64,000 nucleotides of DNA from Agrobacterium larrymoorei (GCF_005145045.1 NZ_CP039691.1:942001-1006000); one strand, 5' to 3'. Counted from the first letter of the stretch, positions 25,884-34,902 are shown. Notes: generated by a model from the sequence alone, not told the origin. A program made the numbers and translations.

Positions 25884-28780
25884 CAATTGGGAAGAGCTTC
25901 CAACTGCCGCTTCGAAAGCCAGCCCGCAATCTTGGCCTGCAGCAATTCAGGGCTTATCGGCTTGGATATGTAATCATCCATTCCTGCCGCAAGACATAGA
26001 TCCCGATCCATCTCCAGCGCATGCGCCGTAACACCGATGATCGGCACCCGAGCGCCATCATCCCCGGCACTTTCCTCGATCTCGCGAATGGCTCGCGTTG
26101 CCTGATGGCCATTCATCACCGGCATGGACACATCCATCAGAATGAGCGAAGGCTGTTCGTTCCGCCAGGCTTCGACCGCCTTCTTGCCGTTTTCGACGAT
26201 ACGAAAACGCAGGCCGGATTGCTGGAGGATCTGGGTGAAAACGATCTGGTTCACGTCATTGTCTTCTGCCACCAGAACATCCAGTTGCGATGCTGTTCCG
26301 GGAATGGATTTCTGCGGTGGGGCAGTTTCACGGTAGGGAGTAGGTGACGCAGGCGTTGCTGATTTGGGCGCACTCACCGTGCCCATCATGTCCCCCGACC
26401 GGCGAATCCGTGCGCTGCGAACCACATCATTGAGCGTCTTGCGCAGCAGCCGTGCCCGCACCGGTTTCATCAAATGCGCCTCGATCTTCGTATCGGCAGC
26501 ATCCTCATCTCCGGCATCGAGAGAGGTCAGCATGATGATGGGTATGTCGGAGAGCCTCGGGTTGCCGCGCATCTTGCGCGCCACTTCGAAGCCGTGCATT
26601 CCCGGCATGTGATAATCGAGGATCACCGCATCCGTTTGCATTCCGAGTGCCGCCGCCTCTTCCAGAATTGCAAGGCCGATGGCGCCGCTTTCGGCGGCGC
26701 AGCAGTCGATGTTCCAGCTGCCCAGTTGTTCGGTCAGAATGTCGCGATTGACCGCATTGTCGTCTATGATCAGCACGCTCGGCCTGTGCGTATCCATCGG
26801 CAGATACACTGCCTCGGCGCGCTTTGCCACGATGGGAAGCGGCAGGGTGATCGAAAAGGTCGAGCCTTTTGAAACTTCGCTCTGAATATCGATCTTGCCA
26901 CCGAAGAGACCGACCAGCCCGACGGTAATGGCAAGGCCAAGCCCCGTTCCCTCATGACGCCGCGTGGATGAGCTATCCACCTGACTGAACTTCTCGAAAA
27001 TCGTGTCCAGCTTGTCTTTGGCAATACCGACGCCGGTATCTTCCACGACGAGTTTCAGCAGCAATTCCGATTGATCGGTCGCTTCCGCGCCAAGCCTGAT
27101 CAGCACATGGCCCGTCTCGGTGAACTTGATGGCGTTTCCGACGAGATTGGTCACGATCTGGCGAAAACGCGCCGCATCTCCATCGACGGTGTGCTGTACC
27201 GATGCATCGATATTGACCAGCAGTTCGATGTTCTTTTCCTGCGCCTGAGCCGCGAGAAGCGAAGCCACATCCTCGATGGCTTCGACAGGATCGAACGGCG
27301 CGCTGCGCAGCGACATCTGGCCTGCATCCATCTTGGAGAAGTCCAGAATGTCGTTGATGATGGTCAGCAGTGCATTGCCGGATTTAACGATGACGTCGGT
27401 AAACGTCTTCTGCCGCGTATCCAGCCGAGATTTGGACAGCAGTTCCGCCATGCCGAGAATGCCGTTCATCGGCGTGCGGATTTCATGGCTCATATTGGCG
27501 AGAAATTCGGATTTCGCGCGATCTGCGGCCTCGGCCCTTGCAAGCAAACCTTCCAGCTCCGCCTCACGCATCTTCATGTCCGTTACGTCGGTGACGATAA
27601 CGAGCCAATATTTACCGGCGCTGATCGTGGTTTCCAGATTGAGCCACCTGCGACCATCGACATGGATCAGCGATGAAAAAGGTTCGCCATTGGCGACGCT
27701 TTCCTGCCAGTAGGCAAGAGTGTCCGCTGTCTCGGCCTCGCTACCGAAATCGCCGCGCGCCGCGCAGATGTCGAAGAAAGGAAGCCAGCTTTCCCCAGGT
27801 GCCAGCGAGGCGGCGGGAACATCGAACATGCGGGTGATCGCTTCATTGGAAAGAATGATCTTTCCGTCTTTTACAAGCGCCAACCCCTGCGCCATGGCTG
27901 TCGTCGCATCGCGCATATATTCGCCAAGGCGCTGAACTTCCTCTTGCGCCTCGGCAATTTCGCGCTCGCGGGCGCGGACTGCGGTTCTGTCGGAAAAGGT
28001 GATCAGAATGCGCCCGCCCGCGATCCGCGTTTTCGACAGCAGGGTGCATTTGCCGCTCTTGCTTTCCACCTCCCGCGAGGTGCGGCCCTCTATCGACTTT
28101 AGCTTGGCGAGACGATCCTGATACATCTCCTCGAAGGTGATGGAGCCGAGATCGTAGAGACCGCTTTCATATCCAAGCTGGAGATAATCGCGATAGGGCT
28201 TGCCCGCCAGATCCGGCTGTTCCGGAAGCTCCCAGAGGTCGTAAAAGCATTGATTGGCATATTCAATCGTCAGGTCCGGGCTCAGCAGCATGACGCCAAC
28301 GGGCAGGGATTGAAGAACATGGAGCGTGCCATCCGGCAGACTCGCGCCTTCGCCCGCCATAGCCTGTGGCCCGGATGGCTCGGCAATCGAGGATGCTTCG
28401 CCACTTGGCTCGAAGCGCGGCATCGTTTCGAAGACTTCGTAGAGGTAGATCTGCCCTTCTTCGTCGATGAAGCGTTCGCAACGAATGGCGTGGCTCTCGG
28501 CCAGAAGACTGCTTTTGCAAGTGGCAATTTCATCGGTGGCGAAAACGAGACAGCGGCGTTCCTTGTCTTCCCGGTCCACATCCTCGGCCTTGTTGAAGAT
28601 CACGCGGCTGGTGCGCCCAGGCATGTCCTTTGCGCTTTTGCCTGCGAAGCGCGCATAGGCATCATTGACGCAGACGTAACGCAACTGGCTGTCTTTGACG
28701 CAGGCGGGCAAATCCAGCGAGAGCACACCCTCGCAAGCTTTTTCCAGCAAACCGCCTTCGTTACTCAAACCGCGCTCCAA
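25883..28780 (-). CDS. Hybrid sensor histidine kinase with PAS domains and two receiver domains
   Basis: 965 residues with no clear membrane segment. Order: PAS-like domains at about 15-120, 150-270 and 290-405; a coiled linker; HisKA with the phospho-acceptor His432 in NMSHEIRTPMNG; HATPase with N-box Asn549 and DTGVGIA; a first receiver with Asp722 (LDYHMPGMHG); and a second receiver at about 834-955 with Asp883 (LMDVSMPVMNG). It lacks an Hpt domain, so phosphate would pass to a separate phosphotransferase. Likely a cytoplasmic redox or small-molecule sensor. No response-regulator gene lies beside it; the target is unknown. Confidence 0.92.
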   Translation of the reverse strand: MERGLSNEGGLLEKACEGVLSLDLPACVKDSQLRYVCVNDAYARFAGKSAKDMPGRTSRVIFNKAEDVDREDKERRCLVFATDEIATCKSSLLAESHAIRCERFIDEEGQIYLYEVFETMPRFEPSGEASSIAEPSGPQAMAGEGASLPDGTLHVLQSLPVGVMLLSPDLTIEYANQCFYDLWELPEQPDLAGKPYRDYLQLGYESGLYDLGSITFEEMYQDRLAKLKSIEGRTSREVESKSGKCTLLSKTRIAGGRILITFSDRTAVRAREREIAEAQEEVQRLGEYMRDATTAMAQGLALVKDGKIILSNEAITRMFDVPAASLAPGESWLPFFDICAARGDFGSEAETADTLAYWQESVANGEPFSSLIHVDGRRWLNLETTISAGKYWLVIVTDVTDMKMREAELEGLLARAEAADRAKSEFLANMSHEIRTPMNGILGMAELLSKSRLDTRQKTFTDVIVKSGNALLTIINDILDFSKMDAGQMSLRSAPFDPVEAIEDVASLLAAQAQEKNIELLVNIDASVQHTVDGDAARFRQIVTNLVGNAIKFTETGHVLIRLGAEATDQSELLLKLVVEDTGVGIAKDKLDTIFEKFSQVDSSSTRRHEGTGLGLAITVGLVGLFGGKIDIQSEVSKGSTFSITLPLPIVAKRAEAVYLPMDTHRPSVLIIDDNAVNRDILTEQLGSWNIDCCAAESGAIGLAILEEAAALGMQTDAVILDYHMPGMHGFEVARKMRGNPRLSDIPIIMLTSLDAGDEDAADTKIEAHLMKPVRARLLRKTLNDVVRSARIRRSGDMMGTVSAPKSATPASPTPYRETAPPQKSIPGTASQLDVLVAEDNDVNQIVFTQILQQSGLRFRIVENGKKAVEAWRNEQPSLILMDVSMPVMNGHQATRAIREIEESAGDDGARVPIIGVTAHALEMDRDLCLAAGMDDYISKPISPELLQAKIAGWLSKRQLEALPN

Positions 28781-29196
28781 AGCTTCAAGGTAATATACGT
28801 GGAATCAATGCCTTTATATTGTTGCTAGGCTAAGAGAGAAGATGATGAAAAACCATGGGTCGGGGTGGCTTTTCACGCTTTTTTAACTATGAAAATGCAC
28901 GGGCTAAGGTGCCAAATCCAAAGATTTGCTTGACTTTCCGTCATAAAGCGACCACATGCCACTCCAAGCTTTCACCTTCGACAGCCGCGTGAGCTGTAGC
29001 GTCCACTGAAAATATACGCACGCATGAAGGAAAAGCGCATTTGATACGGAGCTTGGCGCGGGTCGCCAGCTCTTGAGCGCAGAAAGTCATTTCAACCTAC
29101 AAGTTCCCAATTCACGCGGGGTTCTTGACGCCAGAACAACCGGGCAGCATGGCTGAACCGGGTAGAAGCGTTTTGGCGCCCCGAAAGGCGATATAA
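28781..29196. other. Intergenic region with the leader of the DEAD-box gene
   Basis: About 415 bases between divergent genes. It presumably holds both promoters and a long 5' leader for the helicase, common for cold-induced DEAD-box genes. I see no clear -10/-35 pair. A 14-codon open frame near 28842 is too short to call. Confidence 0.4.
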
Positions 29197-30765
29197 TTGA
29201 CCAGTTTTAACGAACTCGGCCTCTCCGAAAAGCTCGTGGCTGCTGTTACGGCTCTTGGATATACAACTCCTACTCCCATTCAACAAAAAGCCATTCCATT
29301 TCTGCTGGAAGGCCGCGATGTCATCGGCCTTGCACAGACAGGCACCGGCAAGACTGCCGCTTTCGGCCTGCCGATCATCGAAATGCTGATGAAGCACGGC
29401 GAGCGTCCGGCAAACCGCACGACGCGCTGCCTCATCCTTGCGCCCACGCGCGAGCTGGTAAACCAGATCGGCGAGAGCCTGCGCGCCTTCGTTCGCAAGA
29501 CGCCTCTGCGCATCAACCAGGTCGTTGGTGGCGCATCCATCAACAAGCAGCAGCTTCAGCTGGAAAAGGGCCCGGATATTCTGGTGGCCACCCCCGGTCG
29601 TCTGCTGGACCTGATTGCCCGTAACGCGATTTCGCTCTCCAAGGTCACGCATCTCGTGCTTGATGAAGCCGACCAGATGCTGGATCTCGGCTTCATTCAC
29701 GATCTGCGCAAGATTTCCAAGATGGTGCCTGCAAAGCGCCAGACGCTGCTTTTCTCGGCCACCATGCCGAAGGCGATTTCCGAGCTCGCGCACAGCTACC
29801 TGACCGAGCCTGCCAAGGTCGAAGTCACGCCTCCGGGCAAGGCTGCCGATAAGGTGGAGCAGTATGTTCACTTCGTTGGCGGCAAGAACGACAAGACGGA
29901 TCTCCTGAAGAAGTCCCTGACGGAAAATCCCGATGGTCGCGCCATCGTCTTCCTGCGCACCAAGCATGGTGCCGAGAAGCTCTACAAGCATCTCGAGCAT
30001 GTCGGCTTCAAGGTTTCCTCTATCCATGGCAACAAGAGCCAGGGCCAGCGCGAACGCGCCTTGAAGGGCTTCAAGGATGGTGAGATCAAGGTGCTGGTGG
30101 CAACGGACGTTGCCGCGCGCGGTATCGATATTCCCGCCGTGACGCACGTCTTCAACTACGATCTGCCGGAAGTGGCGGATGCTTATGTTCACCGTATCGG
30201 CCGTACAGCCCGCGCAGGCCGTGATGGCATCGCCATCGCATTCTGCGCCCCGGACGAAACCCGCCTGCTGCACGATATCGAAAAGCTGATGAAGATCGAA
30301 ATTCCTGTCCTCTCCGGCGAGCGCCCGGAAGGCCTCGCAAGCCCGACCCGCGGCAGCGGCAATCGCGGCGGTCGTGGAAACGGCAATGGCAATGGCAATG
30401 GCGGTCGTCGTCAGGGTGGCGAGCGCGGTGAGCGCTCCCATGGCGATCGTCCGGCTCGTGGCCACAGAGAAGGTGGTCGCGAGGGCGGTCACCGTGAAGG
30501 CGGCCATCGTGAGGGCGGACGTCGCAACGGAGATTTCCGTGGCCAGCGCGCCGGTGAATTCGCTCCTGTAGAACGTGACAACGATCTCGAAGTCACGTCG
30601 GACTTCAAGCGCACCAAGGTCGACGGCGCGCCAGCCGGAAAGCCCGCCGGCAACCGCAATCATCGCGGCGGCCAGGGTCGCCCAGCCCGCAAGTCCGGCT
30701 CTTTCGCACCAGCCGGTCAAGGTCGCCCCGCCGGCAACGCCGGTCGCGGTCGCAAGCGCGGCTGA
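29197..30765 (+). CDS. DEAD-box ATP-dependent RNA helicase with RG-rich tail
   Basis: 522 residues from a TTG start at 29197; the frame begins TSFNELGLSEKLVAAV, the Q-motif region, so this start gives the expected family N-terminus. Motifs: I AQTGTGKT 46-53, Ia PTREL, II DEAD 156-159, III SAT 187-189, VI HRIGRTAR 332-339. The core ends near 380; residues 385-522 are a basic low-complexity tail of GNGNG, GERGERSHGDR and GHREGG repeats, typical of RhlE-type helicases and likely to bind RNA. Roles in the family are ribosome assembly, RNA decay and cold adaptation. A strong terminator follows. Confidence 0.93.
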   Translation: MTSFNELGLSEKLVAAVTALGYTTPTPIQQKAIPFLLEGRDVIGLAQTGTGKTAAFGLPIIEMLMKHGERPANRTTRCLILAPTRELVNQIGESLRAFVRKTPLRINQVVGGASINKQQLQLEKGPDILVATPGRLLDLIARNAISLSKVTHLVLDEADQMLDLGFIHDLRKISKMVPAKRQTLLFSATMPKAISELAHSYLTEPAKVEVTPPGKAADKVEQYVHFVGGKNDKTDLLKKSLTENPDGRAIVFLRTKHGAEKLYKHLEHVGFKVSSIHGNKSQGQRERALKGFKDGEIKVLVATDVAARGIDIPAVTHVFNYDLPEVADAYVHRIGRTARAGRDGIAIAFCAPDETRLLHDIEKLMKIEIPVLSGERPEGLASPTRGSGNRGGRGNGNGNGNGGRRQGGERGERSHGDRPARGHREGGREGGHREGGHREGGRRNGDFRGQRAGEFAPVERDNDLEVTSDFKRTKVDGAPAGKPAGNRNHRGGQGRPARKSGSFAPAGQGRPAGNAGRGRKRG

Positions 30766-30786
30766 TAGAGATCGATAGAATATCAG

Positions 30787-30815
30787 AACGCCCGGATGAA
30801 AGTCCGGGCGTTTTT
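30787..30815 (+). terminator. Intrinsic terminator of the helicase gene
   Basis: ACGCCCGGA-TGAAAG-TCCGGGCGT followed by TTTTT. Confidence 0.92.
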
Positions 30816-30842
30816 GTTTTGAAAAACTGCGAGGAAAAGCTG

Positions 30843-31072
30843 ACCCCTCACCTGAAAAATCTATGACTTAGCTTGCGCTAAGATCATGATTTTCGTCCTC
30901 TCCCACCCCTTCGACAAGCTCAGGGGGAGAGGTAACCCGAGGCACCGTTCCTATTCTCAAGAAGGCTTGAGAAAGAGCGAAACGGTGCGGCACATTTTCC
31001 TCTCCCCCTGTGGGAGAGGATAGAAAACCTCGACTTCGCAAAGCGAAGTCCTAGGTTTTCTTGGTGAGGGGT
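30843..31072. repeat. Dispersed mosaic palindrome, family B, copy 1
   Basis: Bounded by ACCCCTCAC and GTGAGGGGT. Inside are CTTAGCTTGCGCTAAG, CTCTCCC/GGGAGAG pairs and GACTTCGCAAAGCGAAGTC. A second copy at 53569-53767 has the same blocks in reverse order. It resembles the RIME-type intergenic mosaic elements known from rhizobia (identity from memory). Confidence 0.8.
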
Positions 31073-31105
31073 GTCCCTTTACCCCACCAACGCACACCCC
31101 ACCCT

Positions 31106-31126
31106 CCGTCATCCTCGGGCTTGACC
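31106..31126. repeat. Half of a dispersed palindrome, family C, interrupted by an insertion
   Basis: CCGTCATCCTCGGGCTTGACC stops abruptly at the inverted-repeat insertion 31127-31432; its continuation GGCCTGACCCGAGGATCC resumes at 31433. Complete family C units, such as the one inside the insertion, read CCTCGG...CCGAGGATCT. Confidence 0.7.
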
Positions 31127-31432
31127 CACTACTGTCCGGTTTAGATTCCTTAGCGCTTTATGCAAGGCCAGAGGCTTGAGGAGAGACGGTAAATCCGCCC
31201 GCAACCGTCATCCTCGGCCTTGTGCCGAGGATCTACCAACGTCAACAAAATCAATCGGTTGCAGATCCTCGGGACAAGCCCGAGGATGACGGAGGTGGGC
31301 TTTGCGACGCTCTTCGTCCCCCCCGGCACATATCGTTCTCTCGTAGCGACGTCAAAATCGCAGAAAAACATCCAAAATAGAACGGGATCAATAGCTTAAG
31401 GCTACTCCGAAAATTTAAACCGGACAGCAGTG
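31127..31432. mobile_element. 306-base inverted-repeat element (MITE or IS remnant)
   Basis: The ends CACTACTGTCCGGTTTA (31127-31143) and TAAACCGGACAGCAGTG (31416-31432) are inverted repeats matching at 16 of 17 positions. The flanks GGCTTGACC and GGCCTGACC form a near-perfect 9-base direct repeat, consistent with target duplication. There is no transposase frame inside; instead the element contains its own family C palindrome (31205-31292). It is either a MITE mobilised in trans or a decayed insertion sequence. The family is not identified. Confidence 0.7.
31205..31292. repeat. Family C dispersed palindrome inside the inverted-repeat element
   Basis: Begins CCGTCATCCTCGG and ends CCGAGGATGACGG; two inner hairpins, CCTCGGC...GCCGAGG and CCTCGGG...CCCGAGG, are separated by about 38 bases. 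A third copy flanks the IS481 element at 36885-38228. Confidence 0.75.
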
Positions 31433-31556
31433 GGCCTGACCCGAGGATCCACGCACGTCGAAACACCCGCAACCTCGCATTTCGTTTTTGCACTCTGCAC
31501 GAACTCGGACTCGCCAGTGCAACGCTGGCTGTGAATGCGGCAACGGCACTCCCCAC

Positions 31557-31673
31557 CTCCGTCATCCCGGACTTGATCCGGGATCCAGCCAGACCAAGTC
31601 CGCGGTCTGGAAGACTCTTTTGACGCGCAGACGCGCGTCTGCTGGACCCCGGCTCAGGGCCGGGGTGACGGGT
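31557..31673. repeat. Family A dispersed palindrome, copy 2
   Basis: Outer arms GTCATCCCGGACTTGATCC... and ...CCGGGGTGACGG. The inner core has CAGACCAAGTC/GGTCTGG, then AGACTC, then GCGCAGACGCGCGTCTGCTGGA, the same core as at 18501-18630 with different outer arms. Confidence 0.75.
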
Positions 31674-31711
31674 GGTGGAGCTGTTCTCGCCCCAAACTAC
31701 CCACTCAGTTC

Positions 31712-31727
31712 AAACCGGACAGCAGTG
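31712..31727. repeat. Orphan end of the inverted-repeat element
   Basis: AAACCGGACAGCAGTG repeats the right end of the 31127-31432 element, again followed by family-C-like sequence (GACAAGCCCGAG). No matching left end was found nearby, so it is probably a remnant of a second, deleted copy. Confidence 0.6.
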
Positions 31728-31929
31728 AGACAAGCCCGAGCACGGCGAATTTTTTTAAAAAAAATCCCCAACATTTTTCCCCACCCCCAAAACCGCCCGT
31801 ACACTCCCCTCATCCCGCCCTCGGATACACCGCAAGGCGTTGCGGCGAGGCGGGGTCGGTGCTGGGGGTGAAGAGGTTACGCGGCCTCTCCATTCCCAGG
31901 GTCGAGCAGCAATCCCCCCGGCGGCAACG

Positions 31930-32400
31930 GGAGGAGGGAAATGCCGGTTGCGGACCGGCTGGCATGACCCTCCCGATGCCCGACAGAATCAACTGTCGCC
32001 GGGTGTACCGACAGTTGATCATCCTTCTGGCCGAACGCGGCCAAAAGGATGAGAGGCGAAAGTCAGGCGGTACACAGGAAGACGCTGCATCTGCCCCGTT
32101 CACCCCGAAAAGGGGAGCGGACGGATCGCAAGGCGCTGCCTCGCCGTGACGGGCAGGTGGGGCTTGGCGAGCAACGGATCGAAGGCAAGGCGGCGCTCGC
32201 CAGATCGGGCGTCGTATCCTTCGAAGGCAGGTGTGGCCGAACTGGCAGGGCGATGGCGGGCAACCATCATCGCACCCGGATGGAAAGGGTTGGACCTTGA
32301 TCAAGTCCGACCGGTTCTCCGGCAAGGTTTTTAACCCTTGCCATCCGGGTTCTGCCAGCCATGGCAAGAGGATTGCGGCTCTGCCTAAAGAGCCGAACGG
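31930..32400. other. Stem-loop-rich non-coding segment, possible structured RNA
   Basis: No supported protein gene. Strong stems, in order: GGAGGG (31933-31938) with CCCTCC (31968-31973), enclosing ATGCC/GGCAT; CAACTGTCG (31990-31998) with CGACAGTTG (32009-32017); CATCCTT (32020-32026) with AAGGATG (32045-32051); GGCGAGC (32166-32172) with GCTCGCC (32195-32201); ACCCGGATGG (32274-32283) with CCATCCGGGT (32341-32350), enclosing GGCAAGG/CCTTGCC; and CGGCTCT (32376-32382) with AGAGCCG (32389-32395). GTGTAC at 32003-32008 in one loop is complementary to GTACAC at 32070-32075. It does not match tmRNA, RNase P RNA, 6S or SRP RNA as I know them. Confidence 0.45.
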
Positions 32401-32669
32401 GGCGCTGAGAGGTGCCACATACTAAACTACTTAACGAGGCAGCTTTCTGCGCCCCGTCCGAAATGCCATGGCCTCGTCCTCAAAGGTGAAGCGATGGAGA
32501 GAATGAGAAGTTCAAGCCACGGGCAGGTGCTGCCGCGTGAACGGCGAAGCTTGGGAAAGATTTCGGTGTTGATGCCATGAGAAAGACAAAGAGAGTTTGC
32601 ATCGAAACTTTGCACAATCATCGCGCGAAATCCGCTTGCCCTCCGATGCTCGAACCGTGAAGTCTCACC

Positions 32670-33413
32670 ATGCAGGCAACCGCACCACAGAGCTGGAATG
32701 GACTGGGGCCTTTGGGCACATCCGCTATTTTCCATCTCGCGGCGATATTCGCTCTCATCTTCCTGCATTTCACCCCGCTGAAGCCTGCCGCGCCTGAAAG
32801 CACGGTTTCCGTCGAGTTGCTGCCTGCGGATAGTTTTGACGACAAAAATACGGCTGAGCCTTCCGAAGAGCCGAAGGTCGATGCCAGAGCCGAAAACGTT
32901 ACGCGGGAAGCCGATGTGGCGAAGCCGCTTTCCCCAGAAAGTCCTGCGACGAAGGACCAGACCGAGGAAGGGTCTCCAACTTCAAGCGCCCCGAAGACCG
33001 AAACCAAATCCAGCACCTTTGTTCGCGCCAGTCATTTCTATGCATCGGAGGTTTTGAAGAATTCGAAAAGCAAAGGCACCGCCAGCGATTTGCGAAAACT
33101 CAGCCCAGAGGAGCGGATGATCCAGTTGTGCAATCTGGAAGCAATGGAGCAGGTCAGCCGCTGGAAAACCCGCATCAAGGCAGACTTCCTCGTGTCCTAT
33201 GCCATGGCAGATACGCGCCGTAACGGGCAGAAAATCACCGCAGATGGAGCCGCCGTCAGGAGCAAAGGCCACTGGTACAATCTCAAATATTCCTGTCAGG
33301 TCGCCGCAAGCATGGAGGCGGTCGATGCGTTTGAATTCGCGCTGGGCGATGAGATACCGGAAGCCAAGTGGGACGCGTACAGCCTGCCAGCGGGCGAGAA
33401 TTTCGATGACTGA
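32670..33413 (+). CDS. DUF930 protein with TonB-like N-terminus
   Basis: 247 residues. One membrane helix (about 17-35, TSAIFHLAAIFALIFLHF) is followed by an acidic, Pro/Ser/Lys-rich linker (40-115) and then a DUF930 domain (ASHFYASEVLKNSKSKGTASDLRKLSPEERMIQLCNLEAMEQVSRW... to the end). The helix-plus-linker layout resembles TonB/TolA-type periplasm-spanning proteins. DUF930 occurs mainly in Rhizobiales; its function is unknown. There is no strong ribosome site at ATG 32670. Confidence 0.82.
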   Translation: MQATAPQSWNGLGPLGTSAIFHLAAIFALIFLHFTPLKPAAPESTVSVELLPADSFDDKNTAEPSEEPKVDARAENVTREADVAKPLSPESPATKDQTEEGSPTSSAPKTETKSSTFVRASHFYASEVLKNSKSKGTASDLRKLSPEERMIQLCNLEAMEQVSRWKTRIKADFLVSYAMADTRRNGQKITADGAAVRSKGHWYNLKYSCQVAASMEAVDAFEFALGDEIPEAKWDAYSLPAGENFDD

Positions 33414-33439
33414 TCGTTCGCGCGTACTATCAGTTGCTG

Positions 33440-33468
33440 GCTGCTACTTGCGGGCGTGCAGCTTTTTT
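33440..33468 (+). terminator. Weak intrinsic terminator after the DUF930 gene
   Basis: GCTGC (33440-33444) and GCAGC (33458-33462) followed by TTTTTT; the stem is only five base pairs. Confidence 0.5.
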
Positions 33469-33515
33469 GATCTGCCTTCATTGCCTTTCCGGCTTCACAT
33501 CATCCGAGTCTCGCC

Positions 33516-34703
33516 ATGCTGAAAGATTTTTCCGTTCAATCCCTTTTCATGGGCTGCCTAACCGCTTTCGTCGGTTTTGCCAGTTCCTTTGCCGTCGTTC
33601 TGCAAGGGTTGAAGGCGGTTGGTGCGACGGATTTTGAGGCGGCTTCGGGGATCATGGCGCTGTCTGTTGCCATGGGCGTTTGCGCCATCGTGCTGTCGGC
33701 GGCAACGCGCTTGCCGGTCAGCATCGCCTGGTCCACGCCCGGCGCCGCGTTGCTGGCAACGACTGGCGTCATCGACGGCGGTTTTCCGGCAGCAGTCGGC
33801 GCGTTCATTATCTGCGCGGTCTTCATCATCATTGCGGGTTTGTTCAAGCCGCTGGGCCGCGCCGTGGCCTCCATTCCGGCACCACTGGCCAATGCCATGC
33901 TATCCGGCGTCATCATCGGCCTGTGCTTTGCGCCGATCAAGGCCATCGGCTTCAACCCGGCCTTCGGCCTGCCGATCATTCTTGCCTGGATCATTGTCGG
34001 TGCCTTCAAGCGCCTGTTTGCCGTGCCCGCTGCCTTGGCTGCTTTCGTGCTGGTCATGATTTTCGGCGTCGATATTCCCGCAGGCGCACTCGATTCGTTA
34101 TCTCAATCGCTCGCGCCGCCGATGGAGTGGGTAACGCCGATATTCAGCCTTCATGCCGTCGTCTCGATTGCGCTGCCGCTTTTCATCGTCACCATGGCCT
34201 CGCAGAATATTCCCGGCATCGCCGTGCTGAAAGTTCATAATTACGATCCGCAGCCCGGCTCGCTTTTTGCGACAACCGGCTTTTTCTCCCTGCTTTCCGC
34301 GCCTTTTGGCGGGCACGCGGTCAACCTTGCCGCCATCACCGCTGCCATGTGCGCGGGCGAGGATGCCCATGCCGATCCGAAGCGCCGCTATTGGGCCGCC
34401 ATCATCGGCGGCGTGGGCTACATCATTTTCGGCCTGCTCGCTGGCGTCGTCACCGCCTTCGTGGCACTCGCCCCGCCGATCCTTATTCAGGCCGTAGCCG
34501 GACTTGCACTGGTGGGCGCCTTTTCCGGCTCAGCCGTGGCAGCGTTCAAAGAACCGGAAACACGCGAAGCCGCCGCCATAACCTTCCTCATCACGGCGTC
34601 AGGCCTGTCATTTGCGGGCATTTCCGGCGCATTCTGGGGACTGATCGGCGGCGGGGTGATGATGGGTCTTCAGCGGGTGGTCAGTGCTAGAAAGGAAAAG
34701 TAA
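33516..34703 (+). CDS. BenE-family transporter (benzoate/H+ symporter type)
   Basis: 395 residues with about 12 hydrophobic helices. Family landmarks: SIAWSTPGAALL, PAPLANAMLSGVIIGLCFAPIKA, ASQNIPGIAVL and FGGHAVNLAAITAAMCAGEDAHADP. BenE proteins import benzoate with protons in Acinetobacter; many homologues have unknown substrates, and no aromatic-degradation genes are near. Monocistronic, with a poor ribosome site. Confidence 0.9.
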   Translation: MLKDFSVQSLFMGCLTAFVGFASSFAVVLQGLKAVGATDFEAASGIMALSVAMGVCAIVLSAATRLPVSIAWSTPGAALLATTGVIDGGFPAAVGAFIICAVFIIIAGLFKPLGRAVASIPAPLANAMLSGVIIGLCFAPIKAIGFNPAFGLPIILAWIIVGAFKRLFAVPAALAAFVLVMIFGVDIPAGALDSLSQSLAPPMEWVTPIFSLHAVVSIALPLFIVTMASQNIPGIAVLKVHNYDPQPGSLFATTGFFSLLSAPFGGHAVNLAAITAAMCAGEDAHADPKRRYWAAIIGGVGYIIFGLLAGVVTAFVALAPPILIQAVAGLALVGAFSGSAVAAFKEPETREAAAITFLITASGLSFAGISGAFWGLIGGGVMMGLQRVVSARKEK

Positions 34704-34866
34704 TTTGTCTGAAAAGTCGCGCGAAAATGGCAAGAACGACCGCGAAACGCCACAACTGATAAGAGGGGCTGAGTGGGTGGATGTTCTGAGCAGGTTTTGG
34801 AGCATTTTGGTGTCGACGCTGAAAAATGCCAACGGAAAGAAATTTGGGAACGATTGAGGGGATGAC

Positions 34867-34895
34867 TTGCAACAGAATATTTCGCCGCTTATAAG
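34867..34895 (+). promoter_or_regulatory. leuA leader promoter
   Basis: TTGCAA (34867-34872), a 17-base spacer, TATAAG (34890-34895). A start point 6-8 bases beyond the -10 element falls at or next to the leader-peptide ATG at 34903, which would make the leader mRNA nearly or completely leaderless. Confidence 0.65.
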
Positions 34896-34902
34896 CTTTG
34901 GC

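Noticed and set aside
28842..28890. 14-codon frame upstream of the DEAD-box gene as a leader peptide
   Set aside because: No regulatory codon run or stems and a weak ribosome site, so chance is likely.
31930..32400. tmRNA, RNase P RNA or group II intron
   Set aside because: No tag-peptide codons, no GAGGAAAGTCC P4 element and no intron domain V could be found on either strand.
31810..32418. 202-codon open frame on the minus strand
   Set aside because: Arg/Pro/Cys-rich composition, no ribosome site and strong hairpins throughout; it reads as a shadow of structured GC-rich DNA.
30821..32430. CRISPR array
   Set aside because: The repeats are palindromic, of different families and irregularly spaced, with no unique spacers of constant length.
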